A DNA stretch of 64,000 nucleotides from Gemmatimonadaceae bacterium (GTDB lineage: Bacteria; Gemmatimonadota; Gemmatimonadetes; Gemmatimonadales; Gemmatimonadaceae), in NCBI GenBank assembly GCA_020851035.1, contig JADZDM010000020.1, positions 1-64,000 of the forward strand, read 5' to 3'. This document shows, in pieces, positions 7,956 to 15,627 of the stretch. A program made the position numbers and the translations under genes. The first letter of the stretch is position 1. Each line of letters opens with the position of its first letter. The notes below the pieces were generated by a model that had not been told where the DNA came from, ran no database searches, and saw only the letters and a program-made list of their open reading frames with translations.

Positions 7956-8405
7956 GACATCGCGCCGAAAAAAATCCGGGCGGCACGTGCGGCGCGACGT
8001 GCGCGACGACGCCGAGCGCGCGGCCGCAGCGAGAGTGTCGGACGCTCGGCGGCACGCATGCAGTGCGCGCCGGCGGTGGTGCCGGCCGCACCGCGCCGGT
8101 CGCATCTCGACGCAGTGCGTCGCATCGAAATGCACGACCTGTGCGGTTTTCTCCATGTGTGCGACCACCGGCGCGCGGTGCGGCGAGCCGTCGCGCGCAC
8201 CGCGCGCAGGGCGGCCGCGGCGGCGCCGGCGCGGTGCGCCGGACGCTGCGCCGGCGGCACGTCAGGGCCCCGCCGCGGCGGTCACGGCACCTTCCGCCGC
8301 CGGTGCGCGTCCGGCACCTTTCGCGCACTCCGGCGCACCGCGACGTGCCGCCGGCACGGTGAACCCGCCGAGAAATTCCCTTCCTCAAGCCACGGAGCAG
8401 TGCTC
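7956..8405. other. 450-bp, extremely GC-rich gap upstream of tdh without a supported gene
   Basis: Open frames exist on both strands but are Arg/Ala-rich and lack any motif, as expected by chance at this GC content. Short inverted and direct repeats of CCGGCG and GCGCACC words occur at 8060-8350. The tdh promoter must lie here, but I cannot place a -10 box confidently. The tdh ribosome-binding site is GGAG at 8394-8397. Confidence 0.5.
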
Positions 8406-9434
8406 GTGCGAGCACTCGTGAAGACCCACGCAGGCCCCGGTTTCGAGCTGCACGACGTGCCGACGCCAACGATTCGCGACGACGAAGTCCTGATCCGCGT
8501 CCGGCGCGCCGGCGTCTGCGGGACCGACGTCCACATCCATCAGTGGGACGCGTGGGCGGCCGGCCGCTGCAAGCCGCCATTCACCGTCGGGCACGAGTTC
8601 GCCGGCGACGTGGTGCAGGCCGGATCGCTCGTGCACCACGTGACGGTGGGCGACCGCGTCACCGCCGAGGGGCACATCGTGGACGAGCGCAGTGTCCTGA
8701 GCCGCACCGGGAATGCGCACGTGGACCAGTCCACGCGCATCATCGGGGTGGACCGCGACGGCTGCTTCGCCGACTTCATCGCCATGCCGGCGTCCAACAT
8801 CTGGCCGCTCGACCCGGCCCTGAGCTACGACATCGGCGGCATCATGGATCCCATGGGCAACGCCTTCCACACCGCGCTGACGGCGAACATCCCCGGCAGC
8901 GTGGTGCTGGTGACGGGGTGCGGACCCATCGGCCTGTTCGCGGTCGGGATCTGCCGGGCGGCCGGTGCGGCGCGCGTGATCGCCGTGGACGTGAACCCCA
9001 CGCGCCTGGCGCTCGCACGCACGATGGGCGCGCATGACGCCGTCCAGCCGCCGGATGCGAAGGCGGCCGTGATGGGCTGGACCAACGGGCTCGGCGCCGA
9101 TGTCGTGCTCGAGATCAGCGGGGCGCCCTCCGCGGTCCACCAGGCATTCGCGCTCGCGCGGCCGGCCGGTCGCGTGCAGATGCTCGGCATCCCGTCGAGG
9201 CCGATCGACGTGGACTTCGCCACCGAGATCATCTTCAAGGGGCTGACGGTCTACGGCGTCGTCGGCCGCCGCATGTACGACACCTGGGACCAGATGTCGC
9301 GCTTCCTCCGCTCCGGCACCTTCGACCCGACCCCCGTGATCACCCACCGGTTCCCGCTCGAGCAGTACGACGAGGCGATGGAGGTGATCATGAACGGGAG
9401 CGCCGGCAAGGTGATCTTCGAGATCAATGACTGA
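8406..9434 (+). CDS. tdh: L-threonine 3-dehydrogenase (zinc MDR family)
   Basis: A 342-residue NAD-dependent dehydrogenase that oxidises threonine to 2-amino-3-ketobutyrate, which Kbl (two genes on) splits to glycine and acetyl-CoA. Catalytic zinc ligands Cys38, His63 and Glu64 and the GCGPIG nucleotide loop (171-176) are present, and the alignment to E. coli Tdh (341 aa) is near-collinear. The GTG at 8406 is chosen from GGAG eight bases upstream and the match to E. coli residue 1. Oddity: the four structural-zinc cysteines of E. coli Tdh (93, 96, 99, 107) are Asp93, Ser96, Ser99 and Asp107 here. It overlaps the next gene by 8 bp. Confidence 0.9.
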   Translation: MRALVKTHAGPGFELHDVPTPTIRDDEVLIRVRRAGVCGTDVHIHQWDAWAAGRCKPPFTVGHEFAGDVVQAGSLVHHVTVGDRVTAEGHIVDERSVLSRTGNAHVDQSTRIIGVDRDGCFADFIAMPASNIWPLDPALSYDIGGIMDPMGNAFHTALTANIPGSVVLVTGCGPIGLFAVGICRAAGAARVIAVDVNPTRLALARTMGAHDAVQPPDAKAAVMGWTNGLGADVVLEISGAPSAVHQAFALARPAGRVQMLGIPSRPIDVDFATEIIFKGLTVYGVVGRRMYDTWDQMSRFLRSGTFDPTPVITHRFPLEQYDEAMEVIMNGSAGKVIFEIND

Positions 9435-10428
9435 GCCGGCCCTCCCCACCTTCGCCGACGTCGAGCGCGCCCGTGCGCGCCTCGCCGGCCACGCCCACCG
9501 CACGCCGGTGGCCACCTCGCGCACCCTCGACGCCCTCGTCGGAGCGCAGGCCTTCCTGAAGTGCGAGAACCTGCAGCGGATGGGCGCGTTCAAGTTCCGG
9601 GGCGCCTACAACGCGCTCAGCGCGCTCCCCGAGTCGGCGCGCGCCGCCGGCGTGGTCGCGTACTCCAGCGGCAACCATGCCCAGGCCGTCGCGCTCTCCG
9701 CGCGCCTCCTCGGCATGCCGGCAACGATCGTGATGCCCTCGAACGCCCCCGCCGCCAAGCGCGCGGCGACGGCCGGATACGGCGCACGGGTCGAGCTGTA
9801 CGACCCGGCCGAGGACAAGCGCGAGGTGGTGGCGCAGGCGATCGTCGCCGAGACCGGCGCCACGCTCATCCCGCCGTTCGATCACGCGGACGTGATCGCC
9901 GGGCAGGGCACCGCGGCGGCGGAGCTGATCGAGGAGGTCGGTCCGCTGGATGCGCTCCTGGTCTGCTGCGGTGGCGGCGGCCTGCTCACCGGCTCCGCGA
10001 TCGCGGCGCACGCCATGTCCCCGGGCTGCCGCGTGATCGGCGTCGAGCCGGAGCTCGGCGACGACATGACCCGCAGCTTCCACACCCGCACACCGCAGCG
10101 CCTGTCGCAGGTGCCGGCGACGATCGCGGATGGTGCCCGCACGATGGGGCCCGGACGCCTGACCTTCCCGCTCCTGCTGGAGCACGTCGACGACATGGTC
10201 ACGGTGTCGGACGCGGATCTCGTGGCGGCGGTGCGCTTCGCCCTGATCCGCATGAAGCTGCTGGTCGAGCCGTCCGGGGCGCTCGGCCTCGCCGCGCTGA
10301 TGAGCGGCAAGGCGCCGGTGCACGGCCGCGTCGGCATCATCGTCTCGGGCGGCAACGTGGACCCGGAGATGCTGCGCTGGATCCTGTTGGACGACGACGC
10401 GCGCCCAGCCGTCGCACCCGAGCCCTGA
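9427..10428 (+). CDS. PLP-dependent threonine/serine ammonia-lyase
   Basis: A 333-residue fold-type II PLP enzyme of the threonine dehydratase/serine racemase group, deaminating Thr to 2-ketobutyrate or acting on a related hydroxy amino acid. The PLP lysine is Lys56 in AFKFRGAYN, substrate loop SSGNHAQ is at 80-86 and the phosphate-binding GGGG loop is near 180. There is no C-terminal ACT regulatory domain, so it is catabolic in type rather than the feedback-inhibited IlvA. It lies inside a threonine operon, overlapping tdh by 8 bp and 7 bp before kbl, giving the cell a second threonine exit. Serine racemase or threo-3-hydroxyaspartate ammonia-lyase activity cannot be excluded. Confidence 0.85.
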   Translation: MTEPALPTFADVERARARLAGHAHRTPVATSRTLDALVGAQAFLKCENLQRMGAFKFRGAYNALSALPESARAAGVVAYSSGNHAQAVALSARLLGMPATIVMPSNAPAAKRAATAGYGARVELYDPAEDKREVVAQAIVAETGATLIPPFDHADVIAGQGTAAAELIEEVGPLDALLVCCGGGGLLTGSAIAAHAMSPGCRVIGVEPELGDDMTRSFHTRTPQRLSQVPATIADGARTMGPGRLTFPLLLEHVDDMVTVSDADLVAAVRFALIRMKLLVEPSGALGLAALMSGKAPVHGRVGIIVSGGNVDPEMLRWILLDDDARPAVAPEP

Positions 10429-10435
10429 GTCTTTC

Positions 10436-11653
10436 ATGTCACTGAACCCGAACTTCACGGCCGAGCTGCAGGCCGGCATCGCGCAGCTGAAGGCCGACCG
10501 CGTCCACAAGACACTGAACCACCTCGACAGCCCGCAGTCGGCCCGGGTGCAGATGGAGGGACACGGCGAGGTCCTGATCCTCTCCTCGAACAACTACCTC
10601 GGCCTCTGTGACGAGCCGAGCGTGATCGAGGCCGGCATCGAGGGGCTGCGCCGCTTCGGCGCCGGCACCGGCTCGGTGCGCTTCATCTGCGGCACCTTCA
10701 CGATCCACCGCGAGCTGGAGACGGCGCTGGCACGCTTCGCCGGCACCGAGGCGGCGCTCAGCTTCGTCTCCGCCTGGACCGCGAACGAGGGGCTGACGCA
10801 CTGCATCGTGCGCGAGGGCGACTTCGTGGTGAGCGACGCACTCAACCACGCCAGCATCATCGACAGCATCCGGCTGGCGAAGTCGATCACCAAGTGCACG
10901 ACGGCCGTCTACCGGCACGGCGACCTGGACGACCTCCGCGACAAGCTGGCGGCCAACGCCACGGCGCGGCGCCGGGTGATCTGGACGGATGGTGTCTTCA
11001 GCATGGAAGGGAGCATCGCGCGCCTGCCCGACCTGCTCCAGATCGCGCGCGACACGAACTCCATCCTGGTGATGGACGACAGCCACGCGACGGGCGTGCT
11101 CGGCCGGACCGGGCGCGGCACCGCGGAGCACTTCGGTGTGCTCGGTGAGGTGGACGTGATCACCAGCACGCTGGGGAAGGCGCTGGGCGGCGCGGCCGGC
11201 GGCTTCGTGGCCGGCAGCGCCGCGCTCTGTGACACGCTGATCCAGTCGAGCCGCCCGCAGCTCTTCTCGAACGCCCTGCCCCCGACGGTGGCTGCGAGTG
11301 CGCTGCAGGCCGTGCGGGTGATCGAGGCGCAGCCGGAGCGCGTCACGCGCCTCCGCGAGAACGCCGACTGGTTCCGCGCGGCGATCACCGAGGCCGGGTT
11401 CTCGCCGCTGCCGGGTGAGACGCCCATCGTGCCGATCATCGTCGGCGAGACGGCCACCGCGATCGCGATGAGCCAGGCGCTGCTGGCCGAAGGCGTCTTC
11501 GTGACCGGCTTCGGGTTCCCGGTGGTGCCGCAGGGCCAGGCGCGCGTGCGATGCCAGATCTCCTCGGCGCACTCGCGTGAGGACCTGGAGTTCGCCGTGC
11601 AGGCGTTCATCACGGTGGGAGAGCGGCTCGGCATCCGGGGCGCGCAGGGCTGA
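10436..11653 (+). CDS. kbl: 2-amino-3-ketobutyrate CoA ligase (glycine C-acetyltransferase)
   Basis: A 405-residue fold-type I PLP enzyme of the alpha-oxoamine synthase family. Motifs: SVRFICGT (80-87), DDSHATG (214-220) and the PLP lysine Lys248 in STLGKALGG. The VRFICGT segment and operon context with tdh favour Kbl over BioF. It converts the Tdh product plus CoA to glycine and acetyl-CoA. Length matches Kbl (398 in E. coli) with a few extra N-terminal residues. Last gene of the operon; a 17-bp-stem hairpin follows. Confidence 0.9.
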   Translation: MSLNPNFTAELQAGIAQLKADRVHKTLNHLDSPQSARVQMEGHGEVLILSSNNYLGLCDEPSVIEAGIEGLRRFGAGTGSVRFICGTFTIHRELETALARFAGTEAALSFVSAWTANEGLTHCIVREGDFVVSDALNHASIIDSIRLAKSITKCTTAVYRHGDLDDLRDKLAANATARRRVIWTDGVFSMEGSIARLPDLLQIARDTNSILVMDDSHATGVLGRTGRGTAEHFGVLGEVDVITSTLGKALGGAAGGFVAGSAALCDTLIQSSRPQLFSNALPPTVAASALQAVRVIEAQPERVTRLRENADWFRAAITEAGFSPLPGETPIVPIIVGETATAIAMSQALLAEGVFVTGFGFPVVPQGQARVRCQISSAHSREDLEFAVQAFITVGERLGIRGAQG

Positions 11654-11674
11654 CCGGCGTTGCCTCGCCGGCAA

Positions 11675-11713
11675 CACGACGGGCCCGGAGCGTGGTGCTC
11701 CGGGCCCGTCGTG
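11675..11713. terminator. Strong hairpin between convergent kbl and the kinase gene
   Basis: A perfect 17-bp stem (11675-11691 with 11697-11713) with a 5-nt loop, GC-rich and without a T-run. It lies between convergent genes and is probably used in both directions. Confidence 0.75.
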
Positions 11714-11737
11714 CTGCGGGACTTTGCGGGACCGCGG

Positions 11738-13690
11738 TTACGGCCGGATGCCGCCGTCGTTGTCGATGAAGCAGCGCGCCGTCCCCCACGCCGTGCCCCG
11801 CTTCTCGACGACGGAACGGATCTCGGCGCGGAACGACCGGCCGGCATCGGCGTCACCGCGGATGTGGAGGAGGACCCCGGCGCGGGTCGTGACGCTCGTC
11901 GCGACGTCGTTCACCTCGTGGCGGATTCCGAGAGCCGCACCGGCCTCCAGCCGGTTGTCGAGCGCGACCCGCCGGATGTTGTTCCGGTTGTCCTTCCCGA
12001 AGCGCTCCTCGATGGTCCGGACATTCTGCCCGGCCAGCACGCCGACGCACTCGCGGATGGCGGCCGTGCCTTTCTGCTCCGCCTCACGCCGCTCGGCGGC
12101 CGTGGGGCCGGTGGTGGCGGCACCGGGCAGCGCAAAGGCGGTGGCAGCGGCGATCGAGTCCGCGCGCGCCTTGCGGACGGAATCACGCTGTGCCCGCCGC
12201 ACCGCCCGCACCGAGTCGGCGACGGCCTTGCGGACCGCGGCACTGTCCACGGAATCGGCGGATGGCGCCGGCACGATCGGCGCGGCAGCCGGCTGCGGTG
12301 TCACCGACGGCACCGCGGGGGCCGTCACCACCGGAGGCGCCGCAGCGGCGGCACTCGCCGCCGTGGAGTCGGCTGTGGCCGCACGTTCCTCACGCGCGCT
12401 CACCTTGCGCGTCAGCATCATCCCGGCAGCGAGGACGGTCGCGATCGCCACCCCACCGATCACCAGGCGCGACCCGCCGCTGCGTCGCGGCGCTGCGACG
12501 GATGCACCGGCGGCAGCGGGCGGTGCATCGATCGTCGAGTGATACTCCGGTGTCGGCGCGGCGTCGCTCGACGCAGCCGCCACGACAGGCTCTCCCGACT
12601 CCGGCATCGGCAGTGCGCCGGGTGAGGAGAGTCCCGCCGGAACGATCAGGTCGATCGGCGTCGCGCCAGCGGGCTCGAGCGAGAACGGCACCGGCGTGAC
12701 ACTCATCGCCGACTCGACGGGCGTCAGCAGTGCCGACGAGGACGGTGATGGCGTGACGGCCGCCTCGGCCTTCGCTCCCGCCACGGGCAACGCAGACGGG
12801 GTGCCGCGAGTGCCGCCATTCCCCGGCACGGGCATGGAGCCCGCCGCCGGCGTGCCATACGGGCGGAGCACGCCATGCTCGCGCTCCAGCTCCTCGAGGG
12901 CATCGCGGAAGTCACCGGAGGTGGCGAAACGATCCTCGGGCTCCTTCTGCAGTGCCCGCGCGACGATCACGTCCAGCCCCGGCGGAAGTGCCGGGTTGTG
13001 CGTGCTTGGCGCGACCGGGACCTGCTGCAGCTGCGCGATCATGCGCAGGTAGTCGCCCTCGACCTCGAACGGCAGGTGGCCTGTGGTGAGTTCGAAGAGC
13101 AGCGTGCCAACGGCGTACACGTCGGCCCGGCCATCCACCTCCTGGCCGAGGAGCTGCTCGGGCGACATGTAGGAGGGGGTGCCGACGGCGGCGCCGGTGC
13201 GCGTCTGGCGCTGCGCGCCGACGAGCCGTGCGATACCGAAGTCCATGACCTTCACGCGACCGGCACGCGTGATCATCACGTTGGCGGGCTTGATGTCGCG
13301 GTGGATGACGCCGCTCTCGTGCGCGTGGTCGAGCGCGTCGAGCACGGCGCGGGTGATGCGCGTGGCCTCGGGCCAGGGCAGCGCCCCGTGCACGGCCAGG
13401 CGCGTGTCGAGCGTCTCGCCATCGACGAACTCCATCACCATCACGAACTCGTCGCCCCGCTTCTCCAGCCCGTAGAGGGCGGCGATGCACGGGTGCTGGA
13501 GGCGCGCCAGCACGATGGCCTCGGAGCGGAACCGCTCGGCCAGCCCCGGACGCGACATCAGCTCGGGCCGGATCACCTTGAGGGCGACATGGCGGTCGAG
13601 CAGTTCGTCCACGGCGTGCCAGACGGCCCCCATGCCACCGACGCCGATGGACGCGATGACTCGCAGGTGGCCGATGCGTTCTCCGATCAT
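11738..13690 (-). CDS. Membrane Ser/Thr protein kinase (Hanks type, no PASTA)
   Basis: A 650-residue kinase. The catalytic domain (about 8-270) has glycine loop GVGGMGAV (16-23), Lys38, HRDIKPAN (130-137), DFG (150-152) and APE-equivalent SPEQ; it looks fully active. A Pro/Ala/Ser-rich linker (275-405) leads to one membrane helix (about 409-426). The outer domain is first Ala/Val/Pro-rich, then charged (about 490-650) with a conserved-looking KGTAAIRECVGVLAGQ region of unknown fold. No PASTA repeats are present, although a PASTA-only protein is encoded at 58204. Monocistronic and convergent with kbl. The substrate is unknown. Confidence 0.88.
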   Translation of the reverse strand: MIGERIGHLRVIASIGVGGMGAVWHAVDELLDRHVALKVIRPELMSRPGLAERFRSEAIVLARLQHPCIAALYGLEKRGDEFVMVMEFVDGETLDTRLAVHGALPWPEATRITRAVLDALDHAHESGVIHRDIKPANVMITRAGRVKVMDFGIARLVGAQRQTRTGAAVGTPSYMSPEQLLGQEVDGRADVYAVGTLLFELTTGHLPFEVEGDYLRMIAQLQQVPVAPSTHNPALPPGLDVIVARALQKEPEDRFATSGDFRDALEELEREHGVLRPYGTPAAGSMPVPGNGGTRGTPSALPVAGAKAEAAVTPSPSSSALLTPVESAMSVTPVPFSLEPAGATPIDLIVPAGLSSPGALPMPESGEPVVAAASSDAAPTPEYHSTIDAPPAAAGASVAAPRRSGGSRLVIGGVAIATVLAAGMMLTRKVSAREERAATADSTAASAAAAAPPVVTAPAVPSVTPQPAAAPIVPAPSADSVDSAAVRKAVADSVRAVRRAQRDSVRKARADSIAAATAFALPGAATTGPTAAERREAEQKGTAAIRECVGVLAGQNVRTIEERFGKDNRNNIRRVALDNRLEAGAALGIRHEVNDVATSVTTRAGVLLHIRGDADAGRSFRAEIRSVVEKRGTAWGTARCFIDNDGGIRP

Positions 13691-13772
13691 GCGTCGCCCA
13701 GACCCCGTGACTCAGGATTGCATGCTGCCCGCGTGAGGCGCCGGCTGCGCCCCCCACGACAAATATGGCGGA

Positions 13773-14975
13773 TCAGGGTGCCCGCTGGAGGACGAACGGT
13801 CCGAACCAGAGCGCCCTCTCACCCGACACATCGACCATCAATCGTACCGCATCGGTGTCCGTTTCGGGCGGGGTGAACTCGAGGGCCATGCGCGCAGACT
13901 CCAGTTCCCGGAGCGGCACCTCCGCCTTCCGCCGCCAGCCAGCCACCCGCTGCTCGGCGTTCGCCGTGACGAGGGTCTCCGCCGCGCGCCGCCTGCGCCG
14001 GGTGCTGTCGGTGAGGTCGCCGCCGCTGACGGCGAAGGTGGCGCTGCGGGCGAGGTTCGTGACCCGCAGGTAGCAGTAGACCTTCCGCCTGGACTCGAGA
14101 CGCGCACATCCGAAGAGCTCCACGGCCCAGGTGCCGGCGGTGTCGCCGCCGATGGCCACGCCATAGCGCTCGGGGAATATGCCGCGCCCCGCTGCGGGCT
14201 CGGTGCCGCGACCGGCAGCGATGGCGGGGGCGCCGGCGCGTCCATCCGGGATGGCGGCCCGCGACGCCGCGATCGTGCCGTCGACCGCGGGCAGTCCCAG
14301 GCGCACCGGCGGCCGTGCGAGCAGGTCCCGGATCGCACTCACGTCGACCGCGGCGTCGTTGTAGTCGCGTGCGGGCATGGTGCCGAGTGCGATCGCAACC
14401 AGTTCGCCACGGGCATTGACGAGGGGCGACCCAGCTGCCGCGCCAGGCACGGGAGCACCGATGCGCAGCACGGTGCGACCGGCGTCGTCGGGCTCGACGT
14501 GGGTGACGACGCGTTCCACGATCGTACTTGCCGCTCCACGGCGCGGCTCGAGCAGGCTGAGCTTCTGGGCCGGCCCTGCCGCGCGACGGGCAAGCGTGAG
14601 GCGCGCACCGGGGCCGGTGAGCTGGCCGATGACGGCGAGGTCCAGCGTCACCTCGGCCTGCTCCAGGCCTGTGGCCGTGCCCAGCAGGTCACCGCGCGCA
14701 TCGAACACCTCGGCACGCACCGCGCCGCGGAGGTGACGCAGCGTCGTGAGCACGCGGCCGTCGCTCACACGGACCCCGACGGCGCTGGTCACCTCGCTGG
14801 TGCCGGCGCGGTACGCGACGATGGTCACGACAGCCGCCGCCGCTCGCGTGACCAGCGCACCTGGTGCCCCCGCACGGCGCGGGGCCGACTGCGCCCATGC
14901 CGGCGACAGGCCCGCGTGCAGCGTCGCGGCGATCAGCACCAGCAGCTGCGCGCGACTCGGCCGTGGCGGCATCAT
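13773..14975 (-). CDS. Secreted trypsin-like (S1-fold) protease, possibly degenerate
   Basis: A 400-residue exported protein. Signal peptide at about 1-29 (LLVLIAATLHAGLSPAWAQ). Residues 40-230 resemble a trypsin-like core with candidate triad His81 (LTTLRHL), Asp112 (LDLAVIG) and Ser183 (AAGSPLVNARGELVAI). The serine loop lacks the usual GNSGGP, and the oxyanion glycines differ, so activity is doubtful. The C-terminal 150 residues form a beta-rich domain with a FGCARLES-VYCYLRV segment that may be ligand- or surface-binding. Two adjacent ATGs (14975, 14972) are possible. It starts 212 bp downstream of the HIRAN gene. Confidence 0.7.
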   Translation of the reverse strand: MMPPRPSRAQLLVLIAATLHAGLSPAWAQSAPRRAGAPGALVTRAAAAVVTIVAYRAGTSEVTSAVGVRVSDGRVLTTLRHLRGAVRAEVFDARGDLLGTATGLEQAEVTLDLAVIGQLTGPGARLTLARRAAGPAQKLSLLEPRRGAASTIVERVVTHVEPDDAGRTVLRIGAPVPGAAAGSPLVNARGELVAIALGTMPARDYNDAAVDVSAIRDLLARPPVRLGLPAVDGTIAASRAAIPDGRAGAPAIAAGRGTEPAAGRGIFPERYGVAIGGDTAGTWAVELFGCARLESRRKVYCYLRVTNLARSATFAVSGGDLTDSTRRRRRAAETLVTANAEQRVAGWRRKAEVPLRELESARMALEFTPPETDTDAVRLMVDVSGERALWFGPFVLQRAP

Positions 14976-15187
14976 GTCGCGTACACCCGGACAGGTCCCA
15001 CAAGAGAACATGGTCGAGCTCGATATCGTGGTTCCACCGGCGGCGCCAGCACCGGTCGCGCGCGCGGCTGGATACAACGTGGGAGCCACCATCCTGACAA
15101 GCGTGCGGACTCGGTGAGCCATACGGGTGGAGGCAACGCGGGATTCAGCGAAAGTGTCTCGTGCCGCGGCACTCGGCGGCCCATGCG

Positions 15188-15550
15188 TCAGGGTTCGCGG
15201 CGCTCGAGCTCGATTTCGATGCGGTTCCAGCTCGCGACGTCCGGACCTCCGACGTGCAGGACCGTGGCCTGGCACCGTCCTCCGCCCAGCATCCAGGGCG
15301 CGAGCCAGGATGCAACCTGCACCGGGAGGTGGCCGAGGATGTCGCCGCCGGCCACGTGGACCCAGACGGCGGGCGCCTCGTCATCGACCGGTGGATCCGG
15401 GACGAGCAGCAGCCGCTCGCCCGGCGCGAGCCGCTCGACCACCGCGGCGCGGGCAGCGAAAACCGTCCCGTGCACGTTGGTCCGCAGACGCAGTTCCCGC
15501 GGTGGCATCGATGGCGACAACGCGCTGTGCTCCCGAGTAGTGTGTGGCAT
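15188..15550 (-). CDS. Small stand-alone HIRAN-domain protein
   Basis: A 120-residue protein whose residues about 22-110 match a HIRAN pattern: an initial strand (NVHGTVFA), a LAPGERLLLVPDP hairpin, an AVWVHVAGGDILGHLP strand pair and a helix before the last strands. HIRAN domains bind 3' DNA ends in HLTF-type helicases and also occur alone in bacteria. No helicase or nuclease domain is attached. The ATG at 15550 (GGAG about 14 nt upstream) is used; an internal ATG at 15508 would give 106 residues. It is divergent from the M14 peptidase gene. Confidence 0.6.
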   Translation of the reverse strand: MPHTTREHSALSPSMPPRELRLRTNVHGTVFAARAAVVERLAPGERLLLVPDPPVDDEAPAVWVHVAGGDILGHLPVQVASWLAPWMLGGGRCQATVLHVGGPDVASWNRIEIELERREP

Positions 15551-15627
15551 GGCCGACGCCGGCTCCGCCACGTTGCGTCCGACCCGCGGCCGCCGGCCGT
15601 GTTCCTTCCACCTGGTCACACCGAACC

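Noticed and set aside
7980-8405. Overlapping frames on both strands upstream of tdh
   Set aside because: Arg/Ala-rich chance frames in extremely GC-rich DNA; the tdh start is fixed by GGAG and by homology at 8406.
15544-15627. Upstream start for the M14 peptidase
   Set aside because: It would bury the signal peptide 28 residues in and overlap the divergent HIRAN start; the ATG at 15628 gives a proper signal.
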